Shown: positions 57,891 to 64,000 of the stretch, piece by piece | How the letters are laid out: each line of letters begins with the position of its first letter | Position numbering within the stretch: position 1 is the stretch's first letter | Origin: an uncultured Bacteroidales bacterium | GTDB lineage: Bacteria; Bacteroidota; Bacteroidia; Bacteroidales; F082 | Assembly (NCBI GenBank): GCA_947166105.1 | Contig: CAMVCZ010000013.1 | Location: 1 to 64,000, forward strand | DNA: 64,000 nucleotides | Direction of reading: 5' to 3' | Made by a program: the position numbers and the translations under genes | The notes under the pieces: model-generated | Told to the model about the DNA's origin: nothing | The model's database searches: none | What the model saw: the letters and a program-made list of their open reading frames with translations, nothing else

Positions 57891-58622
57891 ATGAGCGAAG
57901 AAACCAAAGAAAAAAGCGTCAGTTTGTGGAACAAAGTGCTGGAAACCAGCCTGCGGTTGCCTTTCGTGAAGGTGAACCGCGAGGAGTTCCTGACAAAGGA
58001 ACTGACCAAGTTCTGTACTCCGATGGAGGTGATGACAGCCTTGGACGACACACCTCTCAAAGTGTTGAACAAAAAGGAAATAGACAAATTGGCCAACCAA
58101 TGTATCAACTACCATTTGACTATGGTGTGTGGCACTTCGGCTTTGATGGGCTTGCCCGGCGGATGGTGGATGGCGGGTACCATACCCACCGACCTTACCC
58201 AGTTCTACGGCCACATCCTCTCGCTGATGCAAAAACTGATTTACCTCTATGGCTGGCCCTCGCTGACCAATGTCAACCAACAATTGGACGACGAGTCGCT
58301 GAACATTATGACCCTTTTCGTCGGTGTGATGATGGGCAACAAATTGGCTGTGGAGGCACTGACCAAGGTGGTCGGGCAGATGTCGAAGAATGCGGGCATC
58401 AAGATTTCGGAGGGCATCATGGCGCATTACATCATCAAGATTGCGCAATGGATTGGCATCAACATGACCAAGGAAGGCTTTGCCAAAGGAATGGGAAAGG
58501 TGCTACCCTTGGTGGGCGCACCTATCTCTGCCACAATTACTTACTATACATTCCGACCCATGGCGCGTCGGCTCAAGAAGCATCTTGACGATCTTTATGA
58601 CATGCGCCACGGCGAGTTTTAA
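57891..58622 (+). CDS. EcsC family protein
   Basis: The 243-residue product resembles the EcsC family: GLPGGWWMAGTIPTDLTQFY and LPLVGAPISATITYYTFRPM, with two hydrophobic stretches that may sit in or on the membrane. EcsC is named from an ABC-transporter operon of Bacillus, but its function is unclear, and no transporter genes are near. It converges with a small gene whose stop overlaps its own by 4 bp. Confidence 0.8.
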   Translation: MSEETKEKSVSLWNKVLETSLRLPFVKVNREEFLTKELTKFCTPMEVMTALDDTPLKVLNKKEIDKLANQCINYHLTMVCGTSALMGLPGGWWMAGTIPTDLTQFYGHILSLMQKLIYLYGWPSLTNVNQQLDDESLNIMTLFVGVMMGNKLAVEALTKVVGQMSKNAGIKISEGIMAHYIIKIAQWIGINMTKEGFAKGMGKVLPLVGAPISATITYYTFRPMARRLKKHLDDLYDMRHGEF

Positions 58623-58858
58623 CGCTTGTACTCGAACAAGAACATGTCGTGCAGTTCGTGGTCAGCCGTTTGAAGGATGGCCTTGTAATTGAGTTTTTTC
58701 TCGTTCATCAGCCAGAAGATGAATTCATCTACGAACTCCTTGATTTCAGACTGGTTCATCTTGATATACAGCAAGTTGAGTTTTGCCTTGGCTTCGGTTT
58801 CGTTGAGACCGTCATTGGTCTTGATCATTTCGGTGAGTTTGTCCATTGCTTTTGCCAT
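58619..58858 (-). CDS. Small helical protein of unknown function
   Basis: The 79-residue product (start MAKAMDKLTEMIKTNDGLNE) is acidic and helical throughout, without signal or membrane segment. I do not recognise the family. A real gene is likely because codon use fits the neighbours and it closes tail to tail with EcsC. The upstream CAAATATA (58877-58884) could be a weak -7 box on the minus strand. Confidence 0.65.
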   Translation of the reverse strand: MAKAMDKLTEMIKTNDGLNETEAKAKLNLLYIKMNQSEIKEFVDEFIFWLMNEKKLNYKAILQTADHELHDMFLFEYKR

Positions 58859-59058
58859 ATCGTTGTGTTTTAAATTTCAGGTTGCAAATATAGGAAAGAA
58901 TTGTTCTTTTGTCAAGTCGGTGATGGAAAAAAACACGGAAATTTGCCTCATTGGACAAAAAGTGGACAAATTATCCCCTTGAAATCCACAGATTTTGGAT
59001 TTATTTTCCAATATCGAAAAAAATTGAAATAAAATGTTTCTGTGAATTAAAAAAGTAG

Positions 59059-59066
59059 TACTTTTG
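59059..59066 (+). promoter_or_regulatory. -7 promoter element of a small RNA
   Basis: TACTTTTG followed by CAGCGG; upstream has TTTCTG at 59037 rather than a clean TTG. No coding frame of note follows. Confidence 0.5.
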
Positions 59067-59072
59067 CAGCGG

Positions 59073-59180
59073 TTCTTATCATTAAGACCTGTGGCCGTGA
59101 GAACGGCTACAAAAGGTTTCATAAATTTTGGTTTTTGGTTCTTGAAAATCCCGGCGCATTTTTTTGCTGGGATTTTCTTG
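59073..59180 (+). ncRNA. Possible small RNA with two hairpins and a terminator
   Basis: After the -7 box come three stem-loops: GGT(T)CTTA-TCAT-TAAGACC (59071-59089), an 8-bp stem GTGGCCGT / ACGGCTAC closed by a GAGA tetraloop (59091-59110), and a 9-bp terminator stem GAAAATCCC (59144-59152) / GGGATTTTC (59169-59177). It lies at the edge of the mobile element, before the integrase. Family not recognised. Confidence 0.5.
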
Positions 59181-59242
59181 TTGTTGGGGGTTGGAAAAAT
59201 CATTCGTGGTGCAATTGTCGGGCAATTGTTCCGCAAAAGAAA

Positions 59243-59280
59243 AACCGTAACCTGATTTTTACCAAGTTACGGCTTTGTTT
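59243..59280 (+). terminator. Hairpin, possible second terminator
   Basis: Stem CCGTAAC (59245-59251) / GTTACGG (59266-59272) followed by CTTTGTTT. It lies between the small RNA and the integrase promoter. Confidence 0.45.
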
Positions 59281-59357
59281 CGTAGCCCATAGCGGAATCA
59301 TAAACCTTATTACGCTGAAATAATTTTATTATTTAATATCATTGATATTCAATTAAA

Positions 59358-59383
59358 TATCCGACAAATTATTAAATCGGATA
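59358..59383. promoter_or_regulatory. Dyad upstream of the integrase
   Basis: TATCCGA (59358-59364) and TCGGATA (59377-59383) face each other across 12 bp of A/T, about 45 bp before the integrase -7 box. It could be a recombinase arm site or an operator. Confidence 0.45.
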
Positions 59384-59427
59384 ATAGAAGTATTACGCTA
59401 TATTGCATTTCTTTCGGGCATTTTTAC

Positions 59428-59435
59428 TATTTTTG
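59428..59435 (+). promoter_or_regulatory. -7 promoter element of the integrase gene
   Basis: TATTTTTG, 29 bp before the ATG. It also lies between CGGGCA and TGCCCG (59415-59439), so the box can be held in a hairpin. Confidence 0.6.
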
Positions 59436-59464
59436 CCCGAAACTAACACACACACATTTTCATT

Positions 59465-60904
59465 ATGGAACGCATTACAATTCTCACCATCGGGACTTTC
59501 AAAGACGATGAAAACGATGGCAAAACAAAAAAGTCCACTAAACACACAAAGAAAACGAGTGGCATTGTAAGATTAAGATTCAGATTCTATGACAGTAAGA
59601 AAGCCGATTTCTCTTATAGGAGTGAAATTGTAGCCGACTTAAAGGATTTGGCAAAGTTCAACAATGATGGTACACTAAAAGCAGGGACGAAGATTTACGA
59701 CCCTGTTTTGGTTAAACAGATTGCCAATGAAATTGACGCGATGAAAAGAGCCTATTCAGCAATGAAACAGGGCGGTTATGACATGACAAGCAAAATGTTT
59801 AATGAAATGGTGTATAGGGAACTTCACCCCGAACAATCTGAGCCAAGCAAAATCGTCACTTTGTTGGAACGCTTAAACGCTTTCATTGAGGATTCATATA
59901 AACAAGGCGTTTGGGGTGAAAGCCGATACTCACTTTATAAACTTGTCGCCAAAGAGGTAGAGCGATTCTTGACCGTGAAAGGTAGAACCTCCATAACGTC
60001 CTCGGATTTCACCCCAAATGATGTAATGGAATATCGCCAATTCATCGTTGATGAATACAAGTATGTGAAGAAATGGCCAAAGTTATACGCAAACGAACCC
60101 TCAAGGCACATTCCTGATGAACCAAGAAACCAAAACACGGCTGCAACCCGCGTGAAACAATTAAAGTCGTTTTTCAGTGCTTTGGAAGATGCTGACGAAA
60201 TCGCAAAGTCACCATTCCGCAAGTTGGGCAAAGATCGTGTAAAGATGGCCACAAAAGAACGCTACGACGAACCTGTTTTTCTCCATTTTGAGGAGTTTAT
60301 GGCCGTGATGAATACCGATGTTCCCGAAAGCCACAGGGAAACAAAGGACGCTTTTTTGTTGCAATGTGCCTTTGGTTGCCGTGTGGCTGACTTTCAGAAA
60401 CTGACGATGGCCAATGTTGGTGTGGATAAAAACGGCATTCCATACATACATTATTTGCCAAATAAGACGAAAAAAGAGCAACGCGACAATTCTGAAATCG
60501 AAACCCCAATAATTCGTTACGCTTTGGATATTGTGAAAAAATACAAGTTCAATTTCCACATTCTCCATTATGTGAGTGGGGAATGGGGGTACAATGCCAA
60601 AATCAAACAATTGTTGCAGATGTGCAAGATTGATAGGGAATGCAATGTTTACAACGAGGAAATAGAGGATAACGAATATAAACCTTTGTATGAGTTGGCT
60701 AGTAGTAAACTTTGCAGAAAAACCCATGTTGATATAATGAATAAGGCGCAAGTCAATCTTTATGCGGCGGGACTTCATCGAATTGGGTCTGATGCTGTGA
60801 ACAGATACACGAAACTTGAATTGTCCGATAAATTCAAACTGATGTGTTTTGCCTTTGGGCAACCTGAGTACAAAGTGGATAAATTATTGAATGTGATTGA
60901 TTGA
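59465..60904 (+). CDS. Tyrosine recombinase (phage/ICE-type integrase)
   Basis: The 479-residue product has an N-terminal arm-binding region, a SAM-like core-binding domain (about 130-260) and a C-terminal catalytic domain. Visible catalytic residues are Arg306 (CAFGCRVADFQKL), Arg418, His438 (AAGLHRIG) and Tyr448 (VNRYTKL). The box that normally reads HxxR is KLCR here, with Lys415 where His is usual. It would insert or excise the element that starts near 59 kb and runs off the window. The region is AT-richer than the chromosomal genes before it. Confidence 0.9.
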   Translation: MERITILTIGTFKDDENDGKTKKSTKHTKKTSGIVRLRFRFYDSKKADFSYRSEIVADLKDLAKFNNDGTLKAGTKIYDPVLVKQIANEIDAMKRAYSAMKQGGYDMTSKMFNEMVYRELHPEQSEPSKIVTLLERLNAFIEDSYKQGVWGESRYSLYKLVAKEVERFLTVKGRTSITSSDFTPNDVMEYRQFIVDEYKYVKKWPKLYANEPSRHIPDEPRNQNTAATRVKQLKSFFSALEDADEIAKSPFRKLGKDRVKMATKERYDEPVFLHFEEFMAVMNTDVPESHRETKDAFLLQCAFGCRVADFQKLTMANVGVDKNGIPYIHYLPNKTKKEQRDNSEIETPIIRYALDIVKKYKFNFHILHYVSGEWGYNAKIKQLLQMCKIDRECNVYNEEIEDNEYKPLYELASSKLCRKTHVDIMNKAQVNLYAAGLHRIGSDAVNRYTKLELSDKFKLMCFAFGQPEYKVDKLLNVID

Positions 60905-61191
60905 AGTTTTATGTGAAAAATGGATTATTTGGACACGTCTAAGTTTGCATATTTCACTATGGGAAATTAGTATTGATGCGTTAATTTTTGAAATATGCTT
61001 GTAACTTATTGATATTCATTTTGTTATTTATGTATTTCGATTTTTTGATTTGAAATCGTGTTTGAGACCAATTTGGGGATTTTTCCCAGTCTATGGATTC
61101 CATATCATTCATAATCAAGTATATAGCAAACTATAGACTGTACAATTAATTGACTATTGAAATTATCGCATCAGTAGTAATGGGAAATGGT

Positions 61192-61222
61192 AAACGCGGT
61201 ATTAAAGGCCGCGTTTCTTTTT
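61192..61222 (+). terminator. Terminator after the integrase region
   Basis: Perfect 8-bp stem AAACGCGG (61192-61199) / CCGCGTTT (61209-61216) followed by CTTTTTG. It lies 290 bp after the integrase stop. The stretch 60905-61190 is AT-rich with no coding frame that I can support. Confidence 0.75.
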
Positions 61223-61242
61223 GTTGAAAAGTTAAACATTAT

Positions 61243-61278
61243 GTTGAAAAAAGGTTGAAAAAGGTTGAAAAAGGTTGA
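61243..61278 (+). repeat. Direct repeats with 10-bp period before the HTH gene
   Basis: GGTTGAAAAA units begin at 61253 and 61263, with GTTGAAAAA before and GGTTGA after. The 10-bp step places each copy on the same face of the DNA, as in cooperative protein-binding sites. Confidence 0.65.
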
Positions 61279-61306
61279 TTATTTAATATGCTATATTTCA
61301 TTATAT

Positions 61307-61314
61307 TACTTTTG
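61307..61314 (+). promoter_or_regulatory. -7 promoter element of the HTH gene
   Basis: TACTTTTG followed by CA, 29 bp before the ATG at 61343; the direct repeats end about 30 bp upstream, in the activator position. Confidence 0.6.
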
Positions 61315-61342
61315 CATCAAATTTCATTAAAACAACAAAGAC

Positions 61343-61621
61343 ATGTTTAAACAACCCACAACACAACAGGCGGTTATTTCAATTCAGATGACCCCTGAAC
61401 AATTCGAGAGAATAGAGAAAATGTTTGATTTGATTGCGGAGCGCACCAAACCCAAAGAAGAAAAGCTTTTGACCATTAAACAAGTGGCGGAACTGTTAGG
61501 AGTGACAGAACCGACCCTTTGGCGATGGAACAAAGAAGGGATTCTTAAAAGGGTGAAAGTGGGCAACAAAGTCCGCTATAAAGAAAGCGATGTTAATAAG
61601 GTGTTGGAGGAAATGGCATGA
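61343..61621 (+). CDS. Helix-turn-helix protein, MerR/excisionase-like
   Basis: The 92-residue product has a C-terminal HTH of the MerR-like 'helix-turn-helix domain 17' type: LLTIKQVAELLGVTEPTLWR and WNKEGILKRVKVGNKVRYKE. Proteins of this kind beside integrases act as excisionases or as regulators of element transfer. Residues 1-45 contain an acidic helix. It is transcribed from its own promoter, and its stop overlaps the ATG of a 31-residue frame. Confidence 0.88.
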   Translation: MFKQPTTQQAVISIQMTPEQFERIEKMFDLIAERTKPKEEKLLTIKQVAELLGVTEPTLWRWNKEGILKRVKVGNKVRYKESDVNKVLEEMA

Positions 61622-61713
61622 CTACAAAAGCAAAGGCTATTCCCGAACCAATTGCTCGTTATCATGACTTTGATGACGATGTAAAGAAGGAATCTGTCAT
61701 GCTATTGGAATAA
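61618..61713 (+). CDS. 31-residue frame coupled to the HTH gene
   Basis: ATG at 61618 overlaps the TGA of the HTH gene (ATGA), a layout typical of translational coupling. The product begins MTTKAKAIPEPIARYHDFDD and is acidic at its end. It is too short to assign. Coupling is the only evidence that it is a gene. Confidence 0.4.
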   Translation: MTTKAKAIPEPIARYHDFDDDVKKESVMLLE

Positions 61714-61746
61714 TTAAAACTGATACATATTAAAACAAATGAGATA

Positions 61747-62703
61747 ATGAAACACTACATCAAAAATAGCAGTTGGTTCCCTGAATATTCAGAAGAAGAC
61801 CTTGGCCGGTATGTTTTTGACGGCTTCCAAGAATTTTACGCGCAAGTTGACAACGCTATAGAAGATAAAGGCTATATTGGAATAAAAGATTACAGATTGA
61901 TTCAGGAATCATTTATTATGACAGAGGTTTGGAACTGGCACATCCTACAAATGAGAGACAACCCTTATTATACAATGACATGGCATGATGATATGAGAAT
62001 AAATGCCACACAAAAGTCGAAAAGGCTTTGCAATGAAATCATCATCAACGAAACCATGAAATTTAGTTGCATAATAGGTACGATAACTGAAGAAGAAATA
62101 AAGAAAAGTGTTAATAATAGGATGGAAGGAAATAAATTACCCGAAGAACTATTAGGAGATTTACAGGATTATTACTATACCGATGAATATTGGGTTAGGC
62201 GATTTAACGATTTGAGGTTTTTGTATTGGCTCCCCAGTGCCCTGTATATCATGTTTTCTGATTTGGTTGAAATCAATGGTATAGAATGGATAGACTTGAT
62301 TTTGAACGATGCGAAAATGGAATATATGGAATTGTTCAGTCAATGGGGTAAAAACAATAGAGACATGTTGACTTACATGGATTTATGTGCTGATAGAGTT
62401 AAGCTGTTGAATGATAAAATGCTTTCACGAATGGATGTGGAATACAAATACAACCCTGAATTGCTTCGAATTTTTCACGACAATAAAAGCAATATGCAAT
62501 TGTTTCTGAAAAACATTCAAGGGCTGAGAGGTGCGGACATTGTTCACCGGGTTACAGCTGCTATTGACCAAAAGATGATTTATGCAGATGATGCAAAAAC
62601 TCCATTGTATAAAGCATTGAAAGCACTTGGTTACCTTGTTACCAGTTTGCAGAATTGGAATAGGGCTCTTTATAGCAAAAAAAGAGTTCCGCTTATTGAA
62701 TAG
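61747..62703 (+). CDS. Protein of unknown function in the mobile element
   Basis: The 318-residue product is rich in aromatic and charged residues (NSSWFPEYSEEDLGRYVFDG, EVWNWHILQMRDNPYYTMTW) and looks helical. No signal peptide, membrane segment or known motif is seen. It is in the same direction as the HTH gene and the replication gene and lies 33 bp after the small frame. A regulatory, defence or transfer role cannot be told. Confidence 0.75.
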   Translation: MKHYIKNSSWFPEYSEEDLGRYVFDGFQEFYAQVDNAIEDKGYIGIKDYRLIQESFIMTEVWNWHILQMRDNPYYTMTWHDDMRINATQKSKRLCNEIIINETMKFSCIIGTITEEEIKKSVNNRMEGNKLPEELLGDLQDYYYTDEYWVRRFNDLRFLYWLPSALYIMFSDLVEINGIEWIDLILNDAKMEYMELFSQWGKNNRDMLTYMDLCADRVKLLNDKMLSRMDVEYKYNPELLRIFHDNKSNMQLFLKNIQGLRGADIVHRVTAAIDQKMIYADDAKTPLYKALKALGYLVTSLQNWNRALYSKKRVPLIE

Positions 62704-62761
62704 ATTGTATCCAAGGCATGTCAAAGGAAAGTGAATTGATGGCTAATCGTGAGGGCAGACA

Positions 62762-64000
62762 ATGATCAATGCACCATTAAATGGGACGAGTGATACCCGT
62801 CCCAATAGTCAAGAAAATGATTGCAATAGCGTAAGTATGGCTGAAAAGAGCTATTGTGAACAGAGACTATTGGCTGTTGGCATTACGGATGATGATAATC
62901 ACCTATTAGGTGTTACTGCTTCCGACGGATTTCATGGGATAAATGAGTTCCGTTTTTTCACTTCCGACAAAAATGAAAATCTCGTTATCAATTACCTTAC
63001 TCCAGACGCACGCATCCTTGAATACGAGGACCATACCCGAAATGAAGGCCGGAACACCCCGCCTTATTTCAGGACACGGCTCAAGAATCCCAAAGACCCA
63101 AAGCAAAAATACATACAGCCTAAAGGAACAGAGGCCTTTCCGTTTTTCACCCCAAAAGCGATAGAGGCATATAAGGCTAAGGAAAAGGTCAACACTTTAT
63201 TCATTGTGGAAGGTGAAATAAAGGCATTTGTGTTGTCGAAATTCGGCCTTTGCGCAATTGGCATTGGCGGTATCTACAATTTCACAGCTAAAGACAAAAT
63301 GAGGTTGCATCCTGACATGGTGGACTTCATCGAGAAGACCAATCCGAGGGAAATCGTAATTCTGCATGATGCTGACGCACTCCAACTGAAAGACTTTGAC
63401 GAGACAAAAGAAGCCACGGAACGTCCGAGACAATTCTCTGAATCGCTAATCAAGTTTTACGACTATCTTAGGGAATCGAAAGTGTATCAGGGAGATGTGT
63501 TTTACGAACACATTTTACGCGATGTGGGAGGTAAGGGCATTGACGACCTGCTTTTCAATGGGCAATGTGACCAAAAGAAATGTATCGCAGAATTGCAGGC
63601 AGTAAAGAAAAATTCCCAAGGCACATACATTGCCGTAGAGAAAATCACTGGAACAAGCCAAATACGTAAATACTTTGGCCTGGATAGCGTCAGGTCGTTT
63701 TACAATCGTTACCAGGAAGATATAGGCGATCGAGAATGGACTTACAACCATACGCGATACTATCGTGACGACATGGGCAAGATCAAGCCTGCCTTTTCCG
63801 AGGACTTGAACAGATACATGATGGTCGGACCTGATTTGTATAAGCTGACCATTGACGACTTGGGAAACCTGTTGTTGACAAAATGGTCAAAACAAAGGCT
63901 GGATGCAGACTTCTCCAATCCGAAAGAGTTCATTCGGCAAATCCCTAAATATGACGGCTTCGCATACGAGCCTGAAAATGATCCGGAGAAATACAATCCT
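62762..64000 (+). CDS. Toprim-type primase/replication protein of the mobile element (3' end outside window)
   Basis: The frame is open for 413 codons to the window edge, starting at ATG 62762 behind GAGGG (62751-62755), a good ribosome-binding site. Residues about 90-230 resemble the Toprim-like domain of phage and plasmid primases (DUF3854 type): LFIVEGEIKAFVLSKFGLCA with the conserved Glu, and IVILHDADALQ with the Asp pair. A helicase domain would be expected further on, outside the window. It probably starts replication of the excised element or plasmid form. A Cys-containing segment (GQCDQKKC) lies near residue 275. Confidence 0.75.
   Translation, partial: MINAPLNGTSDTRPNSQENDCNSVSMAEKSYCEQRLLAVGITDDDNHLLGVTASDGFHGINEFRFFTSDKNENLVINYLTPDARILEYEDHTRNEGRNTPPYFRTRLKNPKDPKQKYIQPKGTEAFPFFTPKAIEAYKAKEKVNTLFIVEGEIKAFVLSKFGLCAIGIGGIYNFTAKDKMRLHPDMVDFIEKTNPREIVILHDADALQLKDFDETKEATERPRQFSESLIKFYDYLRESKVYQGDVFYEHILRDVGGKGIDDLLFNGQCDQKKCIAELQAVKKNSQGTYIAVEKITGTSQIRKYFGLDSVRSFYNRYQEDIGDREWTYNHTRYYRDDMGKIKPAFSEDLNRYMMVGPDLYKLTIDDLGNLLLTKWSKQRLDADFSNPKEFIRQIPKYDGFAYEPENDPEKYNP

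Noticed and set aside
62425-62724. Minus-strand frame of 99 codons in the unknown mobile-element gene
   Set aside because: Antisense to the 318-residue frame, with no independent support.

Overview
The window reads as chromosomal DNA of a Bacteroidota bacterium, most likely order Bacteroidales. Evidence: many promoters fit the Bacteroidota form (TTG, about 19 bp, then TAnnTTTG); two large exported proteins end in type IX secretion (T9SS) sorting domains; and there are families typical of the phylum (DUF3078, FimB/Mfa2-like lipoprotein, Listeria-Bacteroides repeats, a DUF4143 ATPase remnant). Housekeeping genes lie in small units separated by short, repeat-rich spacers.

Layout. 1-5.4 kb: tail of a glutamate-symporter-like gene, an exported thioredoxin-fold protein, rplS-trmD, a T9SS subtilase and a thioesterase. 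5.5-9.5 kb: a large exported GH2 beta-galactosidase that carries a microrepeat insertion. 9.57-9.84 kb: a region able to fold into one long structured RNA. 9.9-21.7 kb: the most unusual block, a small HTH gene, a perfect 36-bp palindrome, then ten tightly packed genes: FHA protein, two Ser/Thr kinases, a PP2C phosphatase, a membrane FHA protein with Listeria-Bacteroides repeats, a membrane double-FHA protein with a trypsin-like protease, a WG-repeat exported protein, an outer-membrane barrel, a lipoprotein and an unknown exported protein. Together they suggest a phosphorylation system that spans the envelope. 21.7-36 kb: core metabolism and translation (arcA, aat, truA, atoE, tRNA-Met, phosphoglucomutase, rfbD, DUF3078, yebC, a LuxR-hemerythrin pair, rpsP, a cation exporter). 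36-45.5 kb: DnaE with a built-in proofreading exonuclease, an MNT-HEPN pair, trxA, a DUF58 gene, and an ECF sigma / membrane protein / barrel operon. 45.5-54.7 kb: a 1988-residue T9SS protein, a C69 peptidase and a STAS-like/ATPase pair. 54.8-58.9 kb: a possible leader RNA and acyltransferase, a DUF4143 remnant beside a minisatellite, rarA and an EcsC protein. 59.0-64.0 kb: the left part of an integrated mobile element (tyrosine recombinase, HTH/excisionase-like protein, unknown gene, Toprim-type replication protein running off the window).

Three kinds of dispersed repeat recur: REP-like inverted repeats (core TGAGCCTGTCGAA), heptamer microrepeats such as AACTCTA placed just before start codons and once inside a gene, and longer hairpin-rich spacer repeats. 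No CRISPR array, rRNA or insertion-sequence transposase was seen.
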